Position numbers and translations under genes: made by a program. The notes under the pieces were generated by a model. It was not told the origin of the DNA and ran no database searches. It was given only the letters and a program-made list of their open reading frames with translations. A stretch of DNA of 64,000 nt from Echria macrotheca (taxonomy: Eukaryota > Ascomycota > Sordariomycetes > Sordariales > Schizotheciaceae), in the NCBI GenBank assembly GCA_030411725.1, contig MU839829.1:1550001-1614000 (forward strand), in the 5' to 3' direction. Below, piece after piece: positions 33,750 to 43,731 of this stretch; within the stretch, counting starts at the first letter, position 1, and each line of letters starts with the position of its first letter.

Positions 33750-36700
33750 ATGCCGTCGTTCCCACTGCTTCGAAGGTCGCCCAAGAGATCCGACGCGTTG
33801 CACAACACCAAGAGCGCGGAAACGACCGAGGATGAAGGGAGCCGCAGCGGGAGTCCCAAGAGCCCGGCAGCGGCCCATGTGCGGAGAAGCTTTGACAACA
33901 CCGGCAATGACGGCAGTTTGGACAAGAAGCCCCGCGTGTCGACGAGGGAATTCCTCTACGAAATCCGGAGCCGACTGGTCGGGAAGCCTGCGCCGTTGAC
34001 CCCTCTGCGGGGAAGAACGCCCTCGCAGCCACAACGGCTACAAACCCAGCGTTCGCTGGGATCGCCATCGGTACGCCACTGTTTCCTTTGAAAAGAGCCT
34101 CAGAGTCTACGTGTAGTCTAGGGGGCGACTGCACAGGCGGCGGCTGCAGCTGGCTGATATTCGCTGGGGCGACGACGACGAGGGCGGGAAGTTGTTCCTG
34201 CCCTTCCAGGTCTCGGCCTCAGTTCAATTTGGCGGGCTGCAGGATGTGTCGTCACCCCCTCTCCCGGTCGATCTCGCTGACCAGGCCCCCCTCTCCTTGC
34301 TGAGATGCCCCGCGTGACTGCGGACCAGCGTCTCCTCCCCTGGCTGCGCCAATCGTATGAGATCTCGTGGGGATCTCGTTGTCTCTCAATGTTCTGGCAG
34401 ACGGCTGCAAACCAATAAACCAATGCTTCTGCAGTGGGCTGACAACTGGTGATACCACAACGCAGGTCTCGGGCGCCTTCTCGCCGCTTTCCCCCTTGTC
34501 TCCGCGTTCTCCCATCAACCCTAATAAGCCGCTGCCCTCGCCGCCGCCTCCCGGCAGCGAGCTCACCCGACTCTCCTCCTCCTCGGCCAAGCCTGTCCTG
34601 AAATTGGCCCGGATCATGGCGACATTGACCGAATCCGAGATCGAGAAGCTCTTCTCCGGTGCCCCGCAATATTTTGCCCGTTCCGAAGGTCACTACACCG
34701 GCGCGCCGCACCCGTCCGTCGCATTCCCGTGGGATGAGGAGCTCCAGATCCGAGACCTTACCGACCATACCCAGATCGAGGACAAGGCCTGGAGCTGCGT
34801 TACGGCATGGCCTCACATCACGCGCGACATCCAGGGCGATCGGTCTGCGGCCAAGAAAGCCTCGGAGGAGAAGCGCCGCGCGCACTTCTATCCGCGATGC
34901 CGTGAGCGGCCCAATATGCTGAGCATGGGCGGGTTGGAAAAGGGGAGTGTGGGCTACCAAGCGGCGCTCGAGTTGAGTGTGGCAGACGCTCTCCAGGAAG
35001 CGCAATGGGGCTTCGAGACGCTGGGTATGCGGACGCCGGCTATCATCGACCAACGGCAGAGGATGCTCACGTCCAAGGACGGCCTACGTCACATGGACGA
35101 AACGCTTATCCTGGAGCAATTGATCAAAAACGGTCGGCGCTATAGCGAGCAGCACCTTCGGGAACGCCGGGTTTCGAGTGAACTTTACAATGAGTTGTTC
35201 CTCCAGATCCTGCACCCCCCGACCAAGGTGCTAGACCACAGAGACCCTTACAGCCTCTCGGTTCAGATCTCTGCCTTGGTCAAGGTTCTGGCAACGCCGA
35301 ATGTGTGGATTGATTTCTCTCATGTCGAGTGGCGGATACGACTAGGCCAGCTCCTCTGGTCTGCCGAGGATGAAGTGGAAGACGGGGGGTCAACTATGAC
35401 GACCGAGTCGGCGGCCGACATCCAAGAGGAGAGATATTGGCTACTAATCCAAATCCTTCTTGCTTGTGAGTTGCTCATTCGGCTGGACGCAATTACGGAA
35501 GGCGAAGAACTGGGTCTGGAGAGCATCAGGCCGTCAGAAATTCTGAGGTTCGAGAAGGATGCGAACAGCTCTGTGAAGTGGTCGCTCCATCTCGCCAGAG
35601 CGTGGCTGGAAAACATCGAGGTTGTCAAGACGGAGTCCACCGAGCCAAGTCACGATGAGAAACCGTCCGGCTGGCTCGCGACACTAACTAAGCGGATGTC
35701 TTTGTCTCGAGATTCGCACCACAATCATCGCCGCACTCCTGTTTACGCCATCAAGGGTCGATATGTCCAGCGACAGGTTGACGGTCTTACCCACTTTGCA
35801 AAGCAGCTGCGGTGGCCCGACGTCGAATATGCAACCAAAATTCGCGATAACTGCCGCAGTGTTACGGAGGGTGCGCCGATCAACACTCCACTTGCGAGCC
35901 CTGCCAGCCGGGCAGGGAGCCATCGGTCGTCGTATTTTGGCACTCCGTCCAGGTCTGATACGAATCTGAAGCCGGTGTCTCGACGGAGGAAAATATCGGC
36001 AGCTCTGCACCCGTCCGGCTGGCTTTCTAAGAGTTACGTCTCCGGTCTGATGCTCCCGGGCGAGGGCCTTTGCCACTTCTTGATGGCGACTCTGTTGGAG
36101 AACGACCAGGACGCCATGACCAAGCTTGGCCCTATGGCAAATTTATGTGGGGGTTTTGTATATTCAGGAAAAAGCTTCTGGAGCACGTCGTGCATCATCG
36201 GTCGCGTGCTCGCGGCTGGAAAAGGTTCGGCCGAGTGTATGGGTTGGATCTCAAGCGACATCACTCCCGAGGGTCTTGGGGATGGCTGGATCAACGTTGA
36301 GGTAGAGGAAACTGCAGGTATGGAACTTTCTTGTCATCTGTCCACGGCGACGGTTTCTAACGAAATGCAGAGGATGCCCACCATATCGACAAAAAGGCCC
36401 GACTCTGGGCTAAGCACGCTGTTGAGAGGGAATCAAGCGTCCTGGGCGATGCAGATCCCTCTTCTGTGCTTCCCGCCGACTTTATCATCCCGTTTGAGAA
36501 TATCTACCGCGATAAGGCGCCTCCCGTCCTTGCCATTGAACTTCAGTCTCTGAGTCTGTTCGCTGCGGTCGACTCGGCTGGCACAACGCCGACCGAGGAA
36601 TACGGAATCACGCCTCTGTCAGATGTCAGCCGGCCTCCGGTGCTCCAAACCTACACGGCCACGGCTACTTTTGCTGTTACTCAGGTCGATACGGGAGAAG

Positions 36701-37435
36701 AGAAGGAATATACGTACAGTCTGGTTAAGGATATCAACTTCGTGACAGCACATCCGTGCGTGCCATCACAGCATGTCAAATTCCTCAAGTCGCCCTCGAG
36801 CCCGACAATTCAGCATGTGGAACTTTCCGGCAATGGCGTGGCTGGCGGTAAGACCGCCAGCATAGTTGGTAAGTGACGTGTCCATCTTGTCGGAAAAATG
36901 CTAAGACGAACTAGGCCATCCACTCCACAAATACTTCACCTACACGGCTCTTCATCTGTCTGAGTTGCTGGAAAAACGAGACTTCCCGCTCGAGGCGCTG
37001 CTAGGAAATTACTCGTCTACGCATCGTCCAAGTCTTACTCCAGCCTCCAACAATGCGGCCAAGGTTCTTGTCGTCGACTGCATCACCGGGTTCAAACCTC
37101 TCCCACAGGAGCATGAGATTCCGCTGTCGCCGGTGATTAGCCGGACGGATAGCCAGGTGTCGCGAAGCTTTTCAATGAGCAGCGTCAATATCAGCCGACC
37201 TGTGGTGGACATTGGAGAGGCCAACACGCCTAGCACTATGGAGAGCGCGTCGAAAAAGATGCACTCTGAAACCAGACGTCGTCAGTTTGGTTCTGATATG
37301 GAGATACTCGCCCGAGCGTTTTGTGCTGAGAAGGGCTGGAACGCACTGATCAGTCGACGCAGAAGGGGCTGTCTAGCATGTGCGATCCGGGAAGCCGGCG
37401 CCCTGGGGTGGAAGGTCATCATCCGGGTGGATTGA
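33750..37435 (+). CDS. Large conserved fungal protein of unknown function (DUF8004-like)
   Basis: Exons 33750..34070, 34466..36317, 36371..36868 and 36915..37435 give 1063 residues. The last two introns are short and certain. The first (395 bp) is predicted from a GTACGC donor and an ACGCAG acceptor that keep phase; it is less sure, and the protein could instead begin at Met 34619 (MATLTESEIEKLFSG). Seen: a Ser/Pro-rich N-terminus (SPLSPLSPRSPINPNKPLPS), a long helical middle (HMDETLILEQLIKNGRRYSEQHLRERR), a block PGEGLCHFLMATLLENDQDAM...CGGFVYSGKSFWSTSCIIGRVL, and a Ser/Arg-rich tail. I recall such blocks in fungal DUF8004 proteins but cannot verify that. No catalytic motif is apparent and the role is unknown. 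Confidence 0.72.
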
Positions 37436-38265
37436 GCCTGGACGGAGCAATGTGGTCCTGCGACAGGAATATGCTATGAATACCGTTTGGTGGAGTTGGG
37501 ATGTTTGACATGTGGCTGTATGGATTCAGGCGTGAGGGGATCCGTGGGGATCAAAATGGCGAGAGTTGAAGCGGCAAAGTAATTGTGTATGGCTATACTG
37601 CCTTGATACCCTATTTATACGAATACACATTACGATGTGATGATGTGATTTTGTTTCGTTAAGATTATTACCCAATGATTTCGAAATAGCCAAATTGGGC
37701 GGCCTTTGCGCACATTCTTGTGTTTAACAACAACAATAACCCCTTTTCTCGTGCTTGCTCTGAAGCAATGTTTATAAGTGGTCATCCGGATCTTTGTCCC
37801 TGTTGAGCCCATGCTCGAAGCACGAAACAAACGACGTATAGAAAGATGATGCACTGTTGGACACACACCAGATAAGGGGGATTGTGTCAAGGTACCAAGG
37901 ATGCGGATGGTATCCATCGCTTTGGGGGGTTGTGCCTGATACAACAAGATAGATATATCACGTTGTATAATCTCGGACATATTCATGGTATCCATTAAAT
38001 CCCCTTCTCGCTCCAAACTAGCCAGGTATCTGTTAAACTGCTGTCCCTGACGCCGCTGATGCGACTATGCTTGTATACTTGCTTCTCCCTCCTCCCAAAC
38101 CCATCGTCTCCATGACCGTTTAAACCCACGCACGCACGCCTTGAAGCCTAGGTAGGTAGCTTTCACTTGATGTATACCTACCTACCTCTAAGCCATCAGG
38201 TAGGTACCCCACCCCGCCTGCCTCAACTAAGACGATGAAAACAAAAATAAAAATAAAAAATAAAA
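37436..38265. other. Convergent intergenic region with an AGGTAGGTA inverted repeat
   Basis: No gene seen. TAGGTAGGTA (38149-38158) and TACCTACCTA (38175-38184) form a 10-bp inverted repeat with a 16-nt spacer, and another AGGTAGGTAC follows at about 38198. This could form a hairpin in both 3' UTRs of the flanking genes. Confidence 0.6.
38149..38184. repeat. 10-bp inverted repeat TAGGTAGGTA/TACCTACCTA
   Basis: Perfect arms with a 16-nt spacer between two convergent genes. AGGTAGGTA-type words are common in fungal intergenic DNA, so special function is not established. Confidence 0.6.
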
Positions 38266-39149
38266 TCAGAGATCATCACCAAGAAGACTCCACTCCTTCC
38301 ACCCCTTCTCCTCCCCCGGCAGCCTCACAGCCTCCCACTCCTCCCTCGTCACACCGCGCCACTCCCCGACGGGGATCCAGCCGATATACGCGCGATCCCC
38401 GAACCCGCCGACCCAGTACACCTGCTCGACGACGAGCCTGACAAAGTGCGACTCGTGGATCCTGTTGCCGGGCAGCCAGTAGCGCGCGTCGGGGTGCGTC
38501 TTAACAAAACACGCGGCGAGGTTTTTGTCTCTGTCGCCGCCGTCGATGCGCTCGATGTGGCCGTGCAGGGAGAAGCGGGGGAGGTTGGCGGCTGAGTAGG
38601 TTGATGGGTCTGCTACTTGTTTTTCTCCTCCCAGGAAACGGGAGAGGAAGGAGGATACTGATGCAATGCGCTTGGCCGGCGGGTGGGGAGGTGTCCACTG
38701 CACGGCTAGGGACACATTGCTCCCCGCCGCGACGTTCTTGAAGCTCGTCTCGATCGAGATGGCGAGGATGGTTGGGTTTCCTCCTTCTGTGGCGGAGGAG
38801 GGGTCGCAGTCGGCTATGTATTCCCTTGAGAGACGGAAGTTGGTAAGTATACATGCTATTCTAGCAAGAGAAGAGAGGTAGTAGGTACGCACATCAAGCC
38901 GTGCGGTTGTCCGCCCATTCCGGCCGGACGGTTTTCGTCCGGAGAAGCTTCCGAGTCCGAGTCCGAGTCGGCGGGGAAGATGGTCGAGACCACGGCCAGC
39001 GGGGTCTTTGCGAGGATGCGCCGGCCCATGATGGCCGATTCGTACGACGTCGGGATGCGATGCCCCGCTGCGGCAGACTGCGGCACCGAGGCACCGAGGG
39101 CCGTCGTGGCGGCCGCGGCGCAGCTTGCGAGGAGGGTAGTGGGCTTCAT
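38266..39149 (-). CDS. Secreted CREG-like FMN-binding split-barrel protein (PNPOx-like)
   Basis: Exons complement(38893..39149) and (38266..38824) give 271 residues; the 68-bp intron splits the Met codon of HGLM-EY. Residues 1-20 are a signal peptide (MKPTTLLASCAAAATTALGA). The barrel begins ESAIMGRRILAKTPLAVVSTIFP. It continues with M-G-G-Q-P-H-G-L-M-E-Y, NPTILAISIETSFKN, SLHGHIERI, an acidic/aromatic HPDARYWLPGNRIHESHFVRLVVEQVYWVGGFGDRAYIGWIP, and ends WSLLGDDL. The order of elements matches CREG/pyridoxamine-5-phosphate-oxidase-like barrels. In animals CREG1 is a secreted lysosomal glycoprotein; the fungal role is unknown. An Asp/Ser run (SDSDSEASPDE) replaces a loop in the first sheet. 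Confidence 0.85.
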
Positions 39150-40895
39150 TCTGGGTTGAATTGGAATTCTGCTGCCGCCTGGGTAGCTGTTCTGACAGGA
39201 AAGCGAGGAGCTTCGGGGGGTCTGGAGGTGAGGATGGGGTAGCTCTCTGTCTTATCATCGCCGGTCGGCCAATCGATTGCGATAACTAGCCGATTGGCAG
39301 CTGTGGCTTGGACATCCCCCACTGGCCCACACTGGACGACATCCGACTCCGTCCCCGTAGCAAAACAACATTTTTGCTGTGTCCACCAACGTCACTCACT
39401 CGATCGAGCTCTTCTTCCCTACGAATCCAAACGATGCCGACCACGAGCTGCGACCGAAGATCTCCCTCTCAAACAGCCTTCGATCTACCGATAATTGGGC
39501 TCGACGATAAACCGAACGGGTGCCATCGCCGCTTCGAGACCGCCGAGCCATGGACGCGTCGTCACGATCGTGGTTGGGATTTGGACGCCGGAGGTTATGA
39601 TAAACACCACATACTCCAAGGACCAGGGGAAAAGCAAAGTTGCTGAACCTGATGCATCCGAAGTATCCCAAATATTGCTGTTCTTGTTTGTCCCCGCATA
39701 GCAGCCCCAGACTTCATCGTCGAAGGCGAAAGCGGCCCCTCCTCCTGCCTCTGTGTTTGTCGTCCAACCTAGTCCCTTTGCCATCCCGTCGTGAGAAGAT
39801 TGCTTCAAGTCTCTCTTCGTACCGTACCGCGCATCCTTCCGTTCAGCACTTCAAGTTGAAACGTGCATGTTCTTCGATCCTGCCGGCTAGTTGCCGTCGT
39901 CGTCGCCGTCCGTGCTTCATAATGTGACCTAGTCTTCTGCTTCAGGGGCTGAACGTTTTCGATTCTGAACAGAGTTGTTCGCTGCGTCGTAATGTCGAGT
40001 TCCCATTCGGCGTCCTTGGCTTGTCATATTCAGTGCCGTTTCGCCTTCGATTTCTCGGCGTCGGGACTCGTTGTTCGTGATCATGGCCTTACCATGGGCG
40101 CTGCCGATTGCTCGATCGAGGTAGTACACTCTCCGTTGATGCCGATGACTCTGCCTGTTGAAGCGGGTCGGAGTGGGCGTTACGCTTGCCTCGGAATGAG
40201 TTATAAAAATCGTGTCGTCTGGTGAGGATGCTGGCTCTGTTGTTGCTGTCATTGACAGTCTCACAACTGTTCAATGTTGGATGCGGTGCGCTTCATCGGG
40301 GATCCAGTGGTCGCGGTGCAGACATGTTGACCAAGCGGTATTTCGAGCTCGAGACGGACAATACGGAAAGATGGAAAAGAATCGACGAAGTTCAATGAGT
40401 GATGAGCTTGATGCGTGTGATGGACGAATTCTATCAAAGGGCTTGGATGGGTGTGGTGGTAGTCGCTGGTGGTTTGCGATCACGATGCGGATGGATGGCG
40501 GGAATGGCGATGTGGGTGTTGTGAGAATAGGTGCGGTGGAACAGATGGTCGTGGAAGAACACCAAGAAGAAAGGTGGTGATGTGGTGCAACACCAAGGAT
40601 TGGGGGGCTAGCGGTGCTGGTCTGCTAGATTGTTGGTTGGGATGAGCCGCACGAGGTCACGGCTCGGATGGAAACACCAAGACCCTCATTGCCAGCACGA
40701 ACGAGACCAGACCAACAACACCAGGAATCACCATCACCGTCGAGGAGAAGACCAGAGCTTTGGCAAGACATGGCTAGGACACGACAACCTTGGGGCCAGC
40801 TGGCCGACCATACTGCGGGCGACCACCTGGCCCAGTATGAGGAGGGAAGACCCTCACTAGGAGCTATATATATCAAACCCATCCATCAACTATCA
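39150..40895. other. Gene-poor interval upstream of the tRNA-like locus
   Basis: The left part is the CREG-like gene's promoter. Beyond one doubtful small frame (separate entry), I see no coding sequence. The stretch 40600-40890 is rich in CCA/ACC words and ends in a short TA run (GCTATATATATC near 40863). Confidence 0.5.
39929..40252 (-). CDS. Possible small protein of unknown function (low confidence)
   Basis: An ATG-initiated frame of 107 residues, polar and Ser/Thr/Arg-rich (TATTEPASSPDDTIFITHSE near the start, NRKRSAPEAED at the end). No domain, signal peptide or splice evidence. A frame open slightly upstream starts with GTG. It may be spurious; kept because no better frame overlaps it. 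Confidence 0.2.
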   Translation of the reverse strand: MTATTEPASSPDDTIFITHSEASVTPTPTRFNRQSHRHQRRVYYLDRAIGSAHGKAMITNNESRRREIEGETALNMTSQGRRMGTRHYDAANNSVQNRKRSAPEAED

Positions 40896-40974
40896 CCGCC
40901 CGGAGATCACAGGGCACTACGGTCAACTCAGTTGACCTATGGTATAGTGGTCAGCTGCTGTGATCTCCGGGCGG
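40896..40974. repeat. 17-bp perfect inverted repeat with nested stems
   Basis: Left arm CCGCCCGGAGATCACAG (40896-40912) and its exact reverse complement (40958-40974) enclose 45 nt. Inside, CACTA (40915-40919) can pair with TAGTG (40945-40949), and GGTCAACTCAGTTGACC (40921-40937) is a 7-bp stem with a 3-nt loop. The whole can fold as one long cruciform or RNA hairpin, and overlaps the tRNA-like element. Confidence 0.85.
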
Positions 40975-41017
40975 CTAGGGATCGAGCGCTTGCGTTCGAT
41001 TCAGAGCCGGAGCACCA
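40931..41017 (+). ncRNA. tRNA-like element with A- and B-box sequences (probable relic or SINE head)
   Basis: TATGGTATAGTGGTCAG (40939-40955) matches the A-box/D-arm of eukaryotic tRNAs, and GCGTTCGATTC (40992-41002) the B-box/T-loop, at tRNA-like spacing. Seven bases after the presumed T-arm comes GAGC followed by ACCA (41014-41017 region), where a tRNA 3' end would be. CTGTGAT could serve as a His-type (GTG) anticodon loop. However, T-stem, anticodon stem and acceptor do not pair well, so this is not a functional tRNA. A Pol III promoter remnant or tRNA-derived SINE head fits better. Confidence 0.4.
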
Positions 41018-41071
41018 ACCGACGACAACCCGACCGACCGACCGACCGAGGGGATCCCCACCGACCGAAGT

Positions 41072-41129
41072 AAAACCCGCGGGGTTTTCGTAGCCGCCCA
41101 CCCCGAAAGGGTTGGGCGGTGAGCTTTTT
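41072..41129 (+). other. Two hairpins and T5: possible Pol III end structure
   Basis: AAAACCC-GCG-GGGTTTT (41072-41088) is a 7-bp stem. CCGCCCA (41094-41100) pairs with TGGGCGG (41113-41119), with an inner CCC/GGG stem capped by a GAAA tetraloop (41105-41108). TTTTT follows at 41125-41129, the form of a Pol III terminator. The TTTT inside the first hairpin could also terminate. Transcription is unproven. Confidence 0.4.
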
Positions 41130-41134
41130 GTCAG

Positions 41135-41160
41135 GCAAGCCAGGTAAGCAAGCCAGGTAA
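41135..41160. repeat. Perfect 13-bp tandem duplication GCAAGCCAGGTAA
   Basis: Two exact adjacent copies (41135-41147 and 41148-41160) directly after the T5 tract. Short tandem repeats commonly form the 3' tail of tRNA-derived SINEs. That link is inference. Confidence 0.8.
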
Positions 41161-41163
41161 ACT

Positions 41164-41541
41164 TTGCGTTTCTTTTTTACATGCAGTTCAAGAGCCAAGT
41201 CAGGGTATGAACCGTGGCAGACAGGCGATATGCTGAGGTGTAGCTGCTCGGAAGAGATGGCATTTCCAAGACCAGAAGGAAGAATTCCAAGTTGGTGTTC
41301 GCTCCAAGCTACTTCTACACTTAGAACCTCAGAACCAATCCATCCGATGAACTTGACAGATATCGTTAAACCTAAGAAGCCATACAGGCAGTTTTTTCAG
41401 GGTCCCTTTGAGGCCGTGGCGATCGACAGCGCTGCAGCTGAGGAATTGAAGATCAAGAGTATATTTTTTGTTACGCCGCGTGTTGCTGTCTTGTGGAACA
41501 GGTCTCATATAAAAGGTATATATATATATATATATCCTTAG
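41164..41541 (+). CDS. Orphan open reading frame next to the tRNA-like locus (low confidence)
   Basis: 125 codons opening with a TTG/CTG-type start, as no ATG lies at its head; the first ATGs are internal. The middle (DIVKPKKPYRQFFQGPFEAV, then AEELKIKSIFFVTPRVAVLW) looks more protein-like than random frames nearby, and the frame runs into a (TA)n microsatellite that encodes IYIYIY. It may be the remnant of an exon. No family recognised. Confidence 0.2.
   Translation: MRFFFTCSSRAKSGYEPWQTGDMLRCSCSEEMAFPRPEGRIPSWCSLQATSTLRTSEPIHPMNLTDIVKPKKPYRQFFQGPFEAVAIDSAAAEELKIKSIFFVTPRVAVLWNRSHIKGIYIYIYP
41517..41535. repeat. (TA)n microsatellite
   Basis: An uninterrupted alternating TA run of about 19 bases. 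Confidence 0.85.
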
Positions 41542-42864
41542 CTAGAAATACACCGTATGATCAAAGTTGTTGCTTAGATCTATATATGTTATGTCGAAGA
41601 ACAAATCACAAGCTTCTTCCCAAGGATCGAATCTAAGTAAGCATATTGTGAACCATTACAGTGAGCCATCCGTGTATTGCCCGAGTTGCCTGCTTGATAC
41701 TGCCACCCGACATGTCCCCAAGCGGTGGATATGATGGAAGTGGGGACATGGGAAGTGAAGTTTGACGCTGGAGTTAGATCTAGATTTCGAAGCCGGGGCC
41801 GAGACTACAGGTAAGAAGAACGCGGGTCTTCCTGGTGATGATGTTTGAGCAGTCTCAGGTAGTTGGGCGGGAACCTGGAGCTTTTAGTCTATATATCTCT
41901 TATTTTCTCTCCCTTTTTTTTTTACATGCTCGAGCGATGGTTACAAGGTTGAGGATGGATGAATGGAAGATAGCCTCGGGACTGGAATGCTTAGTTTACT
42001 AGACTAGACTAGTTTACTGGGCTGGTTTCGTGATGCCGCTGCAATGGGATGGGATGGGATGATACAACATTGGAGCGTTGTGGTTAACTAGTTAGTTCGT
42101 ACAGAGTGTTGATCAAGGGAGAGGGGAGGAGAATATAGCAAGAGGGAGGTCGTTACGGGATTCAACGCAACACAGACAGGGTGGGCGATGGCGCGCTGGC
42201 GTGCCGTCTACTTCGGACGATACCACTCACCGGGGAATTTACATTCAGTGTCGCCATTTTCGATCTAGATAGTCATGATCCTAGGGCCTGGCTCAGATCG
42301 TGCTGTCATATAACCACAGTTGGAATTCTAAGGTGCTAACCTTATAATTCTCGCAACCCTTTTGGAAGGCTGGTCAACTGGGTATGGTCCTACTGGGCAA
42401 GTCGTCACACAAATTCAAGGACAGGAGTGACCAAGTGAAAGTAAACCTTCCAATCACAGGACAAAACATCAAGTTCACTATTTACGAACAAGCCAAGAGT
42501 CGAGTCGAGGAGCAATCCAATAGCCAATCTATTTCCCTCCTCATACATGTCCTCATAGGTATAAAACCTTCATATCCCCTTTCCCTTTCCCTTCCCACCG
42601 TATTGCTATGCAAGAACTAGGCTTTAATAATTTAGACATTGTCGATTGGGAGGAAAGTTTTTGTTCCGATCAAGGGGATGAGAGACAGAAAAACATGACC
42701 CAAATATGCAATTTCCGAGTATATAGACATATCCAATAATCCCTTCAAAAACAACCCCAGACACCGAAACCATTATGATCATCCCATTTGCTGTGCTGCG
42801 TGGACATTGTACTCATTGCCATTTCTTTTTCATGAACCGAACCGAACCGGATGAGAGAAAAAGC
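41542..42864. other. Non-coding interval before the GPI-protein gene
   Basis: AT-richer sequence with a T9-type tract (about 41919), GACTAGACTAG words (about 42001) and GGGATGGGATGGGATG (about 42046). A 78-codon ATG frame at 42384-42620 has no features. The right end is the 3' flank of the minus-strand gene. Confidence 0.5.
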
Positions 42865-43731
42865 TTAGAGCATGCCGGCAACAGCGACGACACCACCAAG
42901 CAGCGCACCCATGACCTTGACGCCGTGCGCACCGTCCTTGGGCGCGGCAGCACTGCCGCTCCCCGTGGGCGAGGCCTGGCCGATGATGGACGTCTGCGTG
43001 GTGTCGCCGTTGACAGCCTGGGCGACCGTGGCAAGGCCGATGTAGGTCGACAGCGAGGTGGAGCCGCCGTTGGTGACAGTGACAATCTGCGTGACCGTCT
43101 TGGTGGCCGTGCTCCAGGTCCAGCCGTGGCCCCAGTTGCCCCAGGGCGAGCCGTTGAGACCGCCAGTCCAGCCACCCGGACCGCCGGCCCACGGGGAGCC
43201 GTTCCACTCGCATCCAGTGACAGTGTAGACGCCGCCGGTCCACGTCTTGGTGGCGCCCCAGTCACCGCCCCAAGGGCCGGCGCCGGGCGGGGGACCACCC
43301 GCGCCGCCGGGACCGCCAGGACCGAATCGGCCACCGCCCGGGCCGCCGGGACCCCAGCTACCGGTGAAGGCGGGCAGAGAGACGGTGTAGACGCCGGTGG
43401 AGCCGGCGTTGCTGCAGGACGACCATTGGGCGCAGAGGGACGACGAGAGCGAGCTGTACGACGTGATGGCGGTCGGGGTAGCCGAGCAGGCCGAGCTAAT
43501 GCACGACGCGACCGTGGGCGCCTGGGTGGCCTGGCAGTAGCTAGTGGGCGCCGGCCAGGTGCTCTGGGAGCTCCAGAGGGACGAGAAGCAGCTTTGCTGT
43601 TTCGAGTATTAGCAACTGGGTTGGTGTGATGTCAAAGCAGAAAAACGTACAGCGCAGTCAGGAGCACCACCCCACCATTGGGCGTTGACGGCGGCGGGCG
43701 CCAGGACGGCGGCAATGGTAGAGGCCTTCAT
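42865..43731 (-). CDS. Secreted Cys/Gly/Trp-rich, probably GPI-anchored cell-wall protein
   Basis: Exons complement(43651..43731) and (42865..43596) give 270 residues. The long exon has no ATG near its 5' end, so a simple ORF search misses it. Residues 1-17 are a signal peptide (MKASTIAAVLAPAAVNA). Then comes a Cys-rich domain starting P-D-C-A-Q-S-C with seven Cys to about residue 90 (SCISSACSATPTAITSYS, SLCAQWSSCS). The PxCxxxC opening resembles CFEM domains, but the CxC pair is missing. A Gly/Pro/Trp-rich stretch follows (GPGGPGGGRFGPGGPGG, GSPWGNWGHGWTW), then Thr-rich TKTVTQIVTVTNGG. The hydrophobic end (VKVMGALLGGVVAVAGML) after a Ser/Gly/Ala-rich stretch (SPTGSGSAAAPKDG) fits GPI attachment. 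Likely a wall protein; exact role unknown. Confidence 0.85.

Noticed and set aside
41025..41050. (CCGA)n run as CRISPR or array-type repeat
   Set aside because: A simple tetranucleotide microsatellite without spacers, in a eukaryotic genome.
42775..43629. 284-codon + frame and 173-codon - frame over the GPI-protein gene
   Set aside because: Both are shadows. The correct minus-strand frame lacks an early ATG but carries the signal peptide, Cys pattern and C-terminal tail.
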